The notes under the pieces: model-generated
Told to the model about the DNA's origin: nothing
Databases searched by the model: none
The model's input: the letters and a program-made list of their open reading frames with translations, nothing else
Shown: positions 24,220 to 36,346 of the stretch, in pieces
Position numbering within the stretch: position 1 is the stretch's first letter
Layout of the letters: every line of letters starts with the position of its first letter
From: Caenorhabditis remanei
Taxonomy: Eukaryota > Nematoda > Chromadorea > Rhabditida > Rhabditidae
Direction of reading: 5' to 3'
DNA: 64,000 nt
Assembly: GCF_010183535.1 (NCBI RefSeq)
Contig: NC_071333.1
Location: forward strand, 1,798,001 to 1,862,000
Translations under genes and position numbers: made by a program

Positions 24220-24450
24220 CTAAACAACATGCAGTGTAATGATGGAGTGTCGTTTGCGTTACAACAAGAGGAGGCGTGCGGAGGTGTGCCACGGGGCAAT
24301 TGTCTTTTCCACCGCACACATGGTCCGCGGAGGGCCACCAAAGCATGTGTAAGGGTGTGCCAATTTACGTGTACAACACAGGAGGTTTGCGTCGTGCCGA
24401 ACGTCTTCTCCACCGCACACATTGTCGGACAAGGGTGAATCGATATTAAC
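24220..24450. repeat. Direct repeat with GTGTGCGGTGGA motif
   Basis: Two copies of a block of about 35 bp containing TCCACCGCACACAT(G/T)GTC lie about 110 bp apart. The surrounding sequence is unusually GC- and GT-rich for the window. Overlapping ORFs on both strands appear fortuitous. Confidence 0.35.
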
Positions 24451-24762
24451 TGTGTGGCCCCGTGGCCTCCTCCTCCTCATTTTTCGGTGGTCCCCGTTTC
24501 CTCTTTCTTTTCTCTATAATAATGTGTACTTTTTATCTTTTTGGCAATACATACTTTCTTATTTTAATTCTCAATTTTCAGACCTCAAACGCCAATTAAT
24601 GTTCCAAATGCCATCCACCGTCTTGAACAAAAAAAAACTAGCAGTCAAATGGCTAAATTCAAATTGAAATGCTCCAAACGGTAAGAAATCCTAATGTACC
24701 CTTTAAATCGTTGCGTCGAGTGATTTGGTATTTGCTGAAATTTCTATTTTGTATTATTTTCA

Positions 24763-26005
24763 GTGTTTTTGTGAACTCTGTGCGGATTCTATCACTCTGG
24801 AGAGAAAAGAATGAAGCGTCTGGAACTCAACAACGTCAACGTCTTCATTTATGTACAAAAGAGGCCCTGCAGACAATCTGCTACTTGTGTGTGGGAAACT
24901 ATCGCTTCGATGCTGAGATTTTCTAATATTTGACCACTGAAACGACAAAAACCACGAAACAGCCAAGTCAACAGGAACAGAATCGGTCATAGGACCGCCT
25001 AGCAACAACAACAACGGCATATTAACGATGGTGGAACATTTTTCAACCACATTTATGAGTTCGGATCAGTTCGACATGTTTGATAGGTGAGAAATGTGTA
25101 TTTACCCATCTATAGGTTACGATGACAGTTTGGCATATTTACAGGCCCCAAAGGCTGGCATGAAGACTGCATAAACTCAAAGGTGGTTCACTCGCGGCAT
25201 CATTAGCGAAGGTTTTTGGTATAAACGACGACGACGACGGCGCAGAAGAGTAAACTTCAATTTTACCATGTATCCAAAGACGGAGCAGACAGTATTACCT
25301 AGGTTCCAGTCATTCCTCAATAAAAGTACTCCCACAGTGGACAGCTGACTATTTATAAAAACACCAGAGGCTTTGATATTCGGCCGTCTCGGGCATCACG
25401 TTTTCAATGGAGCCTGCTGCTCTTCTGAAGACAAATTGCATCAAGGAATCTGCTGCAGACGAGCAATTTGAAGTTTGTGGTATACGCCCTTACCAATCTT
25501 TAGAATATTGAAGTTAGCGCCAGGAGCTTGACCATGTGAAGCCTTCACTAGATCATGTCGCTGAAATCGTAGTCGCTGATGTCAACCTGGCCTATGCAAC
25601 CAATTTGAATTGATAACGGAGATAGCTTCTCGAATCATACGCCCGGACCGATATGAAAAACAACCAAAAGTAAGTTGTTGAAATATTTTTTATGAATCAT
25701 CACAAAAAGTTAAGCAAAACGGGTCGATATCGTAATTGTATTATTCACAGGACTCAAGTGTTGGGGTGAAGACAACGGTTTTTGGAATAATGTGGAAACC
25801 GATATGAACGCGGAATTGGTAGCAAAAATAGACAACTTCTGGGAACCTCTTCATTGATTTCAACATTGGGGGGTGTTGATTCGCTGCCTTCTCCGACACA
25901 GTTGTGAAAATTGATTCTGCTGCTCTCAACGTGGGAATACACCGTAAGAAGCCGCTACAGACCAGCAAAAGTCAACACTTGGCTGGGATTAAGAAAGGAA
26001 TGGTG
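24763..26005 (+). pseudogene. Series of decayed plus-strand exons, family unknown
   Basis: Several short protein-like stretches follow one another, with shifts between them: CFCELCADSITLERKE and MKRLELNNVNVFIYVQ near 24.8 kb; GPPSNNNNGILTMVEHFSTT ending at donor GATAG|GTGAG (25086); a Y-K-(R)8-VNF segment near 25.25 kb; SMEPAALLKTNCIKESAADE near 25.43 kb; and AFSDTVVKIDSAALNVGIHR, ending at donor AATG|GTGAG (about 26001). Stops interrupt every joined frame. It may belong to the same unit as the decayed segment that follows. Confidence 0.35.
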
Positions 26006-26089
26006 AGTTAACCTCTCAGGCTTATCAAACGAATACAATTGATGTCTAAAGAAGAATTGTCGGAAATTAAACAGAACGTGTAGCAGTGA

Positions 26090-27880
26090 AAATTCAATAA
26101 TTTGGTTGGCTGGCCATATCGAACAGATGATTTTGTTCTTGGTGATCTGAAGTTCAACTACAGAATGACGACAAAGACAATTATTCTACACCACGACAAA
26201 GAGGTGAAATCATCACTATTCAGACAACGTCTAAGGTCCCAAAAAACTTGCTGATTGAAAGTAATGTAGTAAGTGTCACCTTACTTCAGACGCCTATAAA
26301 ACTTGAAATCCTAGCTTTTTCAGGATCCGTCAATCACCGCGAGAGCCACGCTATAAATTCAAAAAAGCCTGGACTAAATCACAACGAGAGCTGCAGTCAG
26401 TCGTTGTTGGTCACAACTTTCATTCTGAATGCTTGTAGACATCATTGTGGAATAGCAATTTGTACTAGGAGCAATTTTTAATTTCCGGATGAACAGGGAC
26501 AACTTTAAAACATCAGTTGAACCGGACTTGACCATTGGAGATGATGTTGTTTCGCTGATTCTCACTGGAAGAATGGTACATACGTCTGACATCAGGAATG
26601 GCACGGCTGGGCACTGTTTTCGGGAATACTACATTGGGAAAAACAAGAGAATCTCCGATAGACCCCAATCAATCAGGACACTTCATGTTCTCAGCGATTG
26701 GAGAGACTGTAATCGATAAAGCTGGCCGAGTCAAAGAGCAGCAGAAGAGAGATACTGACATGAAAAAGCCATACGAGTTCACAGGATTGCTAGCTAACAA
26801 GAGAGCAGATATGGAGCGAGTCATTGGGGAACATTTCAAGAGGCTCGTAGAAAAGAGAGATGAGTCATATTATTTAAGTATATTTTCAGTTTGCTGTGAA
26901 GAGACTTCTTAGTGTGGGACGTCAATACTCCAAGGTAGTATTGAAAACAATTGATGCAGTCTTTCAAAAACAACTCGAGAAAAGAATCCTGGATATTGTC
27001 GGCACAATCGAACCAACAGGTAACAGACTTTCCCACTTCTATCCTCACGAACTAGTGTTTACGAGATGAAGACAATGAGTCTACACTGCAATGAAAATGT
27101 CAAAGAATCACTATCAAGACAACGTTTAAGGTTCCAAAAACTCCGTTTTCCTCCGACCGGTTAGAAATAGTAATATAATAAGTGTCACACTACCTCAGAT
27201 GTCTATTAAACTTGAAATCCCCTATTTTTCAGGATCCGCCTATCACCATGTAATCCACGTCGCTATAAAATTGAAATAAGCAGGATATGGAAGCTCTGGA
27301 CTGAACCACTAGTGGAGCTGCACTCAATCATTTTGGATCACAACTTCCATTCTGAATGATGATGACATCATTGCCAAATAGTAAACTGCACTAGGAGCGA
27401 TTTGGCTACAAACAAGAAGACAATGCAAGGTGGAAGGACGCAAAACAAGAGTTATAAGAAAGATGATGATCACGTTGAAATCAAACCAATACTAATGAAA
27501 AATTGATGGAATCCACTAGCTGCAATTCTGAGACGGATAATTTTTACGGTCTGGATTTGATACATCTGCGTGAATAAGAGCTCCCTGATGATCTTCGTCC
27601 CGTTCAACAGTACTCTGTGGGCCAATCATCAGCTTCCCAAGGCTCCACAAAAATATTGGCAGCTCTTTCTTTAACCAGTTTTCTTTTTGGCTCCAACTAT
27701 TCTCTAGTCTACTCTATTTCGATAATCACTACTTTGAGATGGAGATCTTTAAAACTCCTATGAAAACGGTAAGTTTTTCCTGAAGGCGGTAAGCTAAACA
27801 GTCAGTTTAATCGCTTTCTGGTGTTCTATCTATTGAACGATTTACTGACTATTCAGCTTGAAACCTGGAGCGTTTTTTTG
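26090..27880 (+). pseudogene. Decayed gene segment, inverted partner of 18000-19040
   Basis: Contains two tandem diverged copies of the block shared with 18.0-19.0 kb (26190-26500 and 27060-27420), each with AGACAACGT(C/T)TAAGG, a TTTTCAGGATCC acceptor-like site and an ACTAGGAGC(A/G)ATTT end. The final part, HYFEMEIFKTPMKT before donor GGTAAG (about 27770), matches HYFELEISKTPLES in the inverted copy. Frames are broken throughout. Confidence 0.45.
26489..27020 (+). pseudogene. Unrecognised coding block between the tandem copies
   Basis: An ATG at 26489 opens a frame (DDVVSLILTGRMVHTSDIRN) that shifts near 26600 to a second frame reading SGHFMFSAIGETVIDKAGRV, ELRs of mixed charge, and GLLANKRADMERVIGEHFKR. 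After TTTTCAG at about 26891 it continues as FAVKRLLSVGRQYSKVVLKT to donor CAACAG|GTAAC (27019). The composition and splice sites point to a real ancestral exon set. One frameshift separates the two halves. Family not recognised. Confidence 0.4.
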
Positions 27881-28378
27881 AATTGTTTTTTTAATCCAGA
27901 TTTCAGATAACCGTGGATAAAAAAATAATTGAAAAGAGGTGAACAATAAATACATTGGAAGAGTGAAAAACTGAACTTTGAATCCCAAATGTATAAAAAG
28001 AGTTTCCATGAAATCCCAGTAGTTTTTTTCATTGGGTTCGTCATTGGTCTAGATCAGGAAAAGACAAAAATAAAATTTAAAAAGGAAAAGGAAAATTTGT
28101 TATCCAAAGTAATGACTGGGTTGAAATTTTGAAAACTGCATGCTGCTTTTCACACGTTTTCTTCGATCTTTCCTTTTTGAGTGGAAATATTCAACAGACA
28201 CGGAAATGCTATTGGAAGGTGTCATTAGAAAATAATTTATTTGAAATAGGAGTACTTTGTTTTTGAAAGAAAAATAAAAAATTAAGTTTTTAGCTAGATT
28301 TTGAAAGTTTTTGGATACGATGGCAACGTTTCATTGTTATTTAAACTATTTCAAATCAAAAAAAACCTTGAAATATTA

Positions 28379-29800
28379 TCAAGAGTCTATATTATCATGA
28401 TGAACAACACGAATAGTACTTTTTTTCCTTCGGAAGATAGGATGAGTGAGATAGAATACCCATGGAGAAACACAAGTCTCCAAATCATTTCCAAACGGAC
28501 GAAGCATTATTACATAGTATGTCCAGTCACCACCTAGCTGTGCAGTAATCTGAAAATGTTTATTTCGGTTAGATTAGTTTTTTTTTTCGTTTACCACAAT
28601 CATTGAATTCGACAAATACGAGAATATCATGGAGAATGTAGTAAAAGTAAGAGACACTTCCGCTTTGTATGATTTCTGAGACCTCGCGTGGAGACTTAAC
28701 GACTTTTTCAGTTGAAATAATTTGACCAAGAGAATCGAATTGTTGATCAGGCAAGAAGACATCCAGAAAATGGTATTGAAAAGCAGAAAATAGCTGTTGC
28801 GAAGCTAAAATTTACATTTTCATAGATGAAATTAACTTGCAAAAGGATATCTCACCCCGAACAGAGATCCTTGAAATCCGAGTATAATTGACCCAAATGG
28901 GAATGGACCATGTGCTTGAACACAATAACATTCAGCTGTGAACAGAAAAAATGTATTGAAAAATGGATAGATAAAAATGATCGGAAGAGCAACGCGAAGG
29001 ATAGTTCCATTGATCTGTAAGGAAGATAAATTTTTAAAATCTAAAGCATTAATTTGAAATGGCTAGACAGACGTCTGGCAACCGGAGACCAATTATCTAT
29101 AGTCATCCAATGTCAGTACCTTTGCTTGATTTTGAGGATAAGCAAATAGGATTAATCTCATTGTAGAAACTAAAAATGGAAATAACATATTCGCGTAATT
29201 TACATAATAAGTTGTCCCATAGAGTATCAGTAAATAGCGATTCGGAAAAACACTTGCACACCAACTGGTAAATACTCCACTTGTCATCAGACGTACAAAG
29301 AAGAAGTCACAAATGAAAAATAGAAGACACTGGAAGTTTATCTGCTGGTTATTCTTAGGACATGGCAACAATGCAACCGCGCTCTATTGATAAGAATGAT
29401 AAACTTTTTGCGTCACGGTGAACATTCGAATTTATATAGCCGGTATAGTATGCACATAAGTTTGAATATTCACCACAACGCAAAAAGTACCATTCTTGTC
29501 AATAGAGCGCGACTGCAATAGTCGCCTGACTTCATGGTGATTTTCTCTTGAATCACAACTCACCATGAACTGAGAAATACAGATTGCACTGAACAGGGGA
29601 ACATTCACATTTTTATCCTTGACTGCGTATAATAACTTTACGAAGATTCGTAGAATAATGATAATCGTAATGGGCATATAGAAAATTGGAACAACAAGGA
29701 GAGTCATGGGGAGAGTGAAAAAAGAAAACTCAAAGTTGATATAAGATTCATTTTTATGAATACCCGGTAACAGAATTGGAGACGGGGAAGGAATTGACAT
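28379..29800 (-). CDS. Serpentine receptor class U (SRU) chemoreceptor
   Basis: Five minus-strand exons: 29564-29800, 29120-29329, 28856-29014, 28595-28804 and 28379-28549. All are phase 0 with consensus borders, giving 328 residues, the usual SRU length. The start is the ATG at 29800, just before the conserved HKNESYINFEFSFFTLP segment. Seven hydrophobic segments follow. SRU-like landmarks include PIFYMPITIIIILRI in TM1, RLILFAYPQNQA after TM3, INGTILR opening exon 3, AECYCVQAHGPFPFGS in the extracellular loop, and a SPWVFYLTHPIFRRK C-terminus. SRU proteins are nematode GPCRs expected in chemosensory neurons. No disruption is seen, so it is probably functional. Intron 1 carries a small MITE. 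Confidence 0.92.
29378..29511. mobile_element. 134-bp palindromic MITE in sru intron 1
   Basis: Inverted termini begin CGCGCTCTATTGA(C/T)AAGAATG and extend about 45 bp (including CTTTTTGCG). The short core is GAATTTATATAGCCGGTA. It lies wholly between the acceptor at 29330 and the donor at 29563, so the receptor ORF is preserved. Confidence 0.75.
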
Positions 29801-31090
29801 TTCGCTTTGAAATGAAAATGAAAATAAAATGAAATGAGTCAAGTGGAAGGTAGAGACGAAAAATTCTAGTAGTGACAAGGTTATAATTTGTCTGTAAATT
29901 CGAATTTTCAAATTACAGGTTTCAGAATCAGAGTGTGAGATAGATTTCCTTAAGAAAAATTTTGCCAAAATCTAAGTTTATAACTGATCTCTTCTCTTCC
30001 TTCAATAAGAGTGCCCTGAGCTCAAAAACTTTTCGATTCTTGTTGTCAATAAGACGGAGTTTGTCATTAGAAACTCAAGTTTGAGTTCAAAGACAAAAAG
30101 AGGAAGTATTTGAAAAAAGAAAATTGAGGGGTTTCATATTTTCAAATATCTCGAATTCTCCGTTTTGAGTGCGTAATGTACCCGTCTTCTAGTGTGAGTC
30201 ACTTGCTTTCTGATACTGATCAAGTGCAATAAATAATGTGAGCCCAATCACCAAAACTTTTCTTCTTCAAATTGTTGGTTTCAATTTTGCAAGTTGGTTT
30301 CGAATTCTAAATATAAATCAATTGTAATCTAGGATTGAGTAATGTCAAGGTTTTTGAGTTTTTGACACCAATAATTACATGTGACATTTGGGAATATGCA
30401 GACAAAAAGTGATGTGAACAAATGCAAAAAACTATTTCGGAAACACAAGTAAATGGGAGAAGTGCTTAGATGTTTTCAGTTGCTTTTTTGACAACGGGTA
30501 GAGAGAAGACAACAATAACATATTTTTCAGTGAAAACACGACAGATGGATGAAGATTAGGGAGGGACTCTTTCTCTCACTCAATAAAACTCGTTTTTCAA
30601 CGTCAACTCGTCGTGATTTTCGACTTTCAAACGCGTCCTTTATTCATTAGAAGACTACTTGACAGAGGTTGTCATCAATTACTTAGAAAAGAAACTATCT
30701 GTGATATCGGTAACATGATCCGGATTGTGAAGAATACTGCCAGAACAAGCCGTGATCAATAAACTGATATTGTGCAGAAGCGTTAACGCGTTAACACATG
30801 GTTTACGTGCAAAAGACAATTGTAGGTAGAGTTTTGACTCTAACAGATTTCCGGAAGAAAATTAATGAACAATTTTGTATTCCAGCATGAGGATCATTTT
30901 AAAGCTGAAGTCTCATTGAGAATGAGGCTAAATAAAACAACTTGCGGTAGGATGCTGTAGATTTGAAATTGAACAGAAAGTGGAAAAAAGATAGCGCTGA
31001 AGATTTTGAAATATTAGTGTTCACACCCTTCCCCATGCCACACCGCCTCACTACCACCTACACAACTCTCCTAATCTTTTTAACACGTTG
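29801..31090. other. Intergenic, no feature supported
   Basis: A/T-rich sequence upstream of the sru start. I see no ORF with splice support, no cassette and no repeat structure, apart from short homopolymer runs. Confidence 0.4.
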
Positions 31091-31254
31091 GAAAGGTAAT
31101 GACTTGCCGGCGGTCCAAACTTTGACCTTGTTTTTCTCAAAGATCAAGCATCGAGGGCAAAACCTGAATATTCATTGGGAATCAGCATTTTCTCAGCTTT
31201 CCAATGATATAGGTCACGCCCCATAACTCCACGATCACCTGGATGAATTCCCTA
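31091..31254. mobile_element. One-ended Tc4-like MITE relic
   Basis: Shares GACCTTGTTTTTCTC, GAGGGCAAAA, a TTTCCAATGATATAGGTCAC block and the terminal TCCCTAG with the right half of the complete element at 36687-37063. The opposite terminus is not recognisable. Confidence 0.55.
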
Positions 31255-31713
31255 GTTAGGTTCCCACAAATCAAAACAAACAGACTGATGGCGGCGATCA
31301 CTGTTGCGGTTTCATCCCTCTCTCTTCTCCACTCGATTTCCAAACAAATTAGACAGCCAAGGTGCGGATGGTTTTTGTCAAGGAGAATTTTGGAGGGCGC
31401 CGCAGTTTTCTTGTTGAAAATGGGACAAAATTGAAAAAAAACCTTTAAAATTGTTGAAAATGGGACAAAATTGAAAAAAAAAACCTTTAAAAAATACTTC
31501 CTGGAATATGGCTGAAACTATCTGGAACATCGCTAAAACTGTAAATATACAAAGTTTATTAAAGTAATTTTAAGAATGTTTAGAAAAAGAGGTATTAAAG
31601 CGGACAAGATTTCAAGTTGTGGTACAAGGGAGGAGGCGGCATAAAAATTGTTACATATAGGTTAATACAGTCAGAACAAATCATAAAAATAGTTTTAAAA
31701 ACACAATCAGTTT

Positions 31714-32088
31714 CTACTTAAATTTTACAAGAACAGCTCCCGCGTTGCTCGGATCGTCTATTGCCGTGCAATACCTCAACCATCCCAAATTGTATTTTTG
31801 ATTCTTGCAACGCCATTGACACTCCGATTTCCATTTCCAGTGACAAGAAGGATCTCTGGAAAAAATAAGATAATATATTATAAAACCTCTCGGGTTACCA
31901 TTGTGCTTCTTTTCTTTTTTCTCTGTCTCCACTATGTCCAGTGCATATCTGACTGCGACATAGACAGTCAGGTAATGCAAATCGTATCGATTCCATGGGG
32001 ATCTGCATTTGTTGAACTTTTCGCCTTTTTCATACATTTCCATTTCAATTTTCGGAACTTCACTGGTGTTTGCTTTCTTGAGTTTTTC
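31714..32088 (-). pseudogene. Cassette E cargo, related to cassette F cargo
   Basis: Exons 31899-32088 and ..-31855 are separated by a 43-nt intron (GTAACC..TTCCAG). Exon 1 encodes a charged segment, then LHYLTVYVAVRYALDIVETE, which aligns with LHWFTCMGAVRYVKEIVDKM in cassette F cargo. The spliced frame stops at TGA 31776-31778. A second frame runs to TAG 31714 and ends IDDPSNAGAVLVKF, resembling KRDAGNPGVLVLTI of cargo F, so a frameshift near 31780 is likely. The leader frame does not enter this cargo frame. Family otherwise unknown. Confidence 0.45.
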
Positions 32089-32223
32089 CTGTAAAAACTG
32101 ATAATTTCAGTGAAACAGTTGCAATTTTTTTTTTTGAAAATGTGCGTATCATGCTCAAGTATCACGCAGAACTAGAAGTTGAAATTTTTTCATCGAAAGC
32201 CAATTGAAAGACAAAGAACTCAC

Positions 32224-32420
32224 CACTATTCCAAGTTGACTCCAAACAATTAATTAGAAAAAATTAGATTTCTAAAAAAAATCAGGATGAATACAAAGCG
32301 GGGACTGGCATTCCGTTAGCCAATCGCAAGAGAAATGATTTTATTCATCTTGCCTTCTCCTTTTATACTTTTTTCCGCATGTGTTCTTTGTAGCATGTGT
32401 TCTGTTCTGGCCTCGCCCGC
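32224..32420 (-). promoter_or_regulatory. Promoter/leader cassette E
   Basis: TATA box 32360-32368, GCTAACGGAATGCC start region with a nine-codon uORF, leader tail TTTGGAGTCAACTTGGAAT and donor TAGTG|GTGAG at 32223/32224. The upstream GC box has been replaced by a GCATGTGTTC direct repeat. Confidence 0.55.
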
Positions 32421-32816
32421 AAAGAAAGCAAGAACGGCTGCTTTAGCTAGCCGAGGTCGCAGTTTTCATTGTACCAAACACAGGTGGTTGCTTTTTTCAA
32501 GGATCTTCAATGACGCTCTCTCCCTCTCTGCGGTCTCTTTTATGTCTTGTTTGAAGAAAACTGTCGAAGACATGTGTTCTCTGTTTATGTGGTGTGTGGT
32601 AGAAAATTATGATATTATTTGAAAAGCTTGGTACCGCTGGAAAAGCTCTGGTACTTTTACCACTGCAAAGTGGTAAAAGCCTGAATGTTGAAACTTTCTG
32701 GAAAATTGATACAACTGTGAATGCACTAAGTTTATTAAAATCATTTGAGAAATGTTAAAGAAATAGGAGAATTAGAGGGGGAGAGAGTGAGAGACGGGAA
32801 AAGAAATAACTGTGTA

Positions 32817-33268
32817 CAGTACTGGCCATAAAGAATGCGAATCTTGAAATTTTTAGTTGAAAATGGTCAATTTTGTGAGTGTGAGACGGGCTCCCTGATG
32901 GTGCCCCAATATCAATTGTTTACCGATTGCATAGATCAAAAGTAGAGCTTCATTTTTGTAAATGACAACTTTTTTGTACGGACACATTCTAAGAAGTTAT
33001 CAATCGTCAAAGAAACTTCTCGCAATTGTTGCCCTTTTTTAGTGCTAAAAGGAGAAATTTTTGAGCTGCTCACACAGACTGCTAGTAACTTCTTAGAATG
33101 TGTTCGTACAAAAAAGTTGTCAACTACAAAAATGAATCTCTACTTGTGATCTATAAACTCCGTAAACAATCAATATTGTGAGACTATCAGGAAAGTCGTC
33201 TCACACTCACAAAGTTGACAATTTTCAACTAAAAACAGCAAGTGTCGCATTCTTTATGGCCAGTACTG
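32817..33268. mobile_element. 452-bp palindromic Tc1/mariner-type MITE
   Basis: The ends are CAGTACTGGCCATAAAGAAT and its complement, flanked by TA on both sides. The arms extend to the centre, with conserved TTTTTTGTACG.ACACATTC blocks. It is related to the element at 60553-60906. No coding capacity. Confidence 0.85.
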
Positions 33269-33279
33269 TATATCATCAA

Positions 33280-34370
33280 GGCTTGAATTGCATATTATGA
33301 ATGATTTTACAATACGAAACCACTAGTGACAGTCTGGCAGTTAATTTAAGAGTACTATTTTTACTATGACGATAAACTGCACACTAAAAAAGAGTTTTCA
33401 ATTTTTTATGCTATCATGTCGCCCAATGTGTATTATCTGTGTAAATCCTAATTTTTCTAATTTCTTCTCAATTATAATACCTATATGGAATGTCTTAACT
33501 ATTTATTTCCCTCATTTTCTTTGCCCTTCAGAATTCAAGTCCTCTCTTGTAAATAACGTTGCACGATTCTGATAATTTTTTCTTTTATTCTCCTTCCCCT
33601 TGCCCAACACCCATTTTACAATTTTTCTTCTTTATCCGGCTTCTTTTCTCATGTTTAGTCTCATGAGGGACTTTACCTGACCTCCAGTGACTTTTACAGT
33701 ATATTTAAATAGTTAAATCAAATATCAAACTATTATGTCACGTTTCTTGTTACACAAAATTGTTTGTTTTCAGTACACACAGATCCTTCTCGAACAATGT
33801 TTCCCCATCTGAAGTTCTTCCAATTGGAAAATGTATTCATTTTTTCTTCTCTCCATTTACTATCGCCCGCATTCTGTTTTCAAAACTTGTGTGCGTCGAG
33901 TCTGCAATGTGACTCATTCTCCTGCTGCGAACGAGGAACAAGGAAAAATGTTAATGATCATTGAGTCATGTACACTGACACGGCCTCGCACGAACAGCAC
34001 ATTCCATCTTTTTTAATCTGGAGATGTTTAAAACCAGTTAGAGTAGAAGTGGTCATTATGTTACCGGGTATTGGCCGCACTTCTGAATCCAACTAAAAAG
34101 CATAATATTTGAATAAAATTGAAGAAACTGATGTGTTCTATCTCTACAACATCCTGATCACCATCTGTTTTTATTTCAATTTAGTATTTTACAAATTTCC
34201 GACGTCTTGTAACCTCCAAAGTGTAGTTCTAACCATGAACAAGACACATTCGTCTCTTTCCACTCTTTTTTTCAATCAGGGTTGTTTGCGTCGAGTTATT
34301 GGCAGGTGTGTGACCTTTTCTCATTTCACAAGTGAAAGAAAAAAAGATTAAAGAAAAACTAACAGGTGAA
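33280..34370. other. Cassette-upstream homology, no gene
   Basis: Carries diverged copies of upstream cassette sequence, including a GTGTGCGTCGAG / TTGCGTCGAG block (33888 and 34288) matching TTTGTGTCGAGTGTGTGACC near 3602, and the GTACACTGGCACCGACTGATACGAATG motif at about 34410. ORFs here lack splice support. Confidence 0.4.
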
Positions 34371-34689
34371 TTACTTTCTGTTTTTTCGAACACTAGTGTC
34401 AGCTGCATAATGTACACTGGCACCGACTGATACGAATGTTAAGATTTTGATAGTGATCTTTGAACTTGAAACGGTCTCTTTCTCTCTGTCGTCTCTATTT
34501 TTGTCGTGTGTGAAGAAAATTATCAAAGACTTGTGATCTTTGTTTTTGTGGTGTGTGTTAGAAAATGATGATATCATTTGAAAAGCTCTGGTATTTACGG
34601 AACAATACTGCAGATGTCTGAAAGTCTTAATGTTAAAACTCTCTAAAAAATCGCTGAACAAAAATTTTATTGAAATCATTTTGTAAAAT

Positions 34690-35226
34690 TGAAAAAAAAT
34701 AGAAAAATTAGAACCCGTCAGCTTCTTTGGAATGGTGAGTACCAAAACACCCGGATTGCCAGCATCCCTCTTGATTTGGAGTCCGTATTCTTTCTGGAGC
34801 GCCTGCCGCATGATTGACGCACTATTTGCCAAATGGATTCCCAGACCGGTGAGCATTTGGATATCTGAATCTTTTTTCAGTTTGTTGGTTCTAAAATTCT
34901 GAAACCACTTACCAACGCTGCGATGATACGGGCGTGGTGTGCCGGAGTTCATCTTGTCCACAATTTCCTTCACGTATCTCACAGCTCCCATACAAGTGAA
35001 CCAGTGGAGATTGGCTAACATCGGATTCGGAGTTCTGAAAATCGTCATTTGAAATTTGAAACATTAAATTTTCAAGAAACATACATGAAGACGTCTGATT
35101 GAATCCTGCCGAATCTTGTCTTCTTCCAAATAAGCCAGTTGTCTTGGTCACGTTTCCTCCATTGAGCACAAAATTATGAGCTATCCAGTAATTGGAAACC
35201 CCATATTTTCCATTTTCGATAGCATC
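34690..35226 (-). pseudogene. Cassette F cargo with one in-frame stop
   Basis: Exon 1 (35085-35226) starts with two bases, fitting leader F phase, and reads CYRKWKIWGFQLLDSS, then TAA, then FCAQWRKRDQDNWLIWKKTR. The donor T|GTATGT joins exon 2 (from 35034) in the same frame, giving LHWFTCMGAVRYVKEIVDKM and later NPGVLVLTIPKKLTG. The strong Trp-rich coding character on both sides of the TAA indicates a nonsense mutation in a former gene. It is homologous to cassette E cargo. A long frame continues to 34371 but looks like 3' sequence. Family not recognised. Confidence 0.5.
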
Positions 35227-35570
35227 CTAAAACTAGGTATTATAAGCATTCTGATTTTGGGAATTTATAAGAGAAATGATTCATTGATCATTTTGGCAGT
35301 GACATCTTTGAAGACATACTGAAAAATAGTTTATGAAAAATTACAAATTATGAATTTTTGCATATCTTTTTTTTAAATGTTTTTTTTTCCGAAAATTGCT
35401 TGTTTGGAATCAAAAATTATTGATAGGTCAACAATTATTCAAAAAAACAACAGAATTTTTGAAATTTCTCGGAAAAACGCAGTAAGACTCTATGTCTTTA
35501 ACTTCTATGATCGTACTGGAGTCTTGTCCAAAAAATTAAGCTTTTCGAGTGTCATTTTGAAGGAACTTAC

Positions 35571-35765
35571 CTCGGTTCCAAATTGAGTCCAAACCAACAA
35601 TAAAACAAAATTAGAATTCAAAAAGAATCAGGTTAAATATTAGAGTGACAAGGCATTCCGTTAGCCTATCTTGCTTGCGATGATGTTATTCGTCTTTCAT
35701 TTTCCTTTTATACTTCTTTTTCCACGAGGGTGGAGCTTGCGTTTTTTGAGACCCGCCTCCTAAGA
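35571..35765 (-). promoter_or_regulatory. Promoter/leader cassette F
   Basis: GGGTGGAGC box, TATA box 35706-35714, GCTAACGGAATGCC start region (seven-codon uORF), leader tail TTTGGACTCAATTTGGAAC and donor CGAG|GTAAGT at 35570/35571. The leader-end frame continues into cargo F. Confidence 0.6.
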
Positions 35766-36346
35766 CAGCAGGCAGAGAGAAACAGAGAAAGATTGGCAAT
35801 GAGGTGTTGCGCATGAGGAAAAAAAGGGGACATTTTCTGGGGGCACAGCCAACTGATCACTAAAACAGAGATGAGTAATATGGCATTACTTCCTGAAATC
35901 TATCAATTTGATTTCCAGTTTGTTTCCATCACAAGTCTGAATAAACTTCATTAACTAACAGTTCCGTGAGGGTGATGTATATCTGTCTCTCTTTCGCGCT
36001 GACTGTGCACGTGCAACAAATGACGAATAGAGTAAGAGAGTCATCGAAATGACACAGACACACTTTTCTAAGTTTTTAGCAAAAGCGAACCCGGCGCTGA
36101 TCGCGTATACATCGAATGGACACGAACATCTCGCCAGATGGTTGGACGCAAATGATGACTTTATCGCAGTTCAACCTTCATTGAGCTGTCAATAAATTAT
36201 TCTTATTTAGATTTGCTTCATTTAGGTTTCGAAGTAAAAGTTACAACAAAGAAAAAAAAGAGAACGAAGTTTATCCCAGAATTGGAACACAACAGATAAA
36301 ACAACAAAAGATAGAATGAAACAACTAGGAATAAATCATTTTTTAA

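Noticed and set aside
4413..35226. Programmed frameshifting as a shared feature of cargos B, C and E
   Set aside because: No common slippery site or pseudoknot is visible at the apparent frame switches. For F, the apparent shift disappeared once the leader phase was used, leaving a simple nonsense codon.
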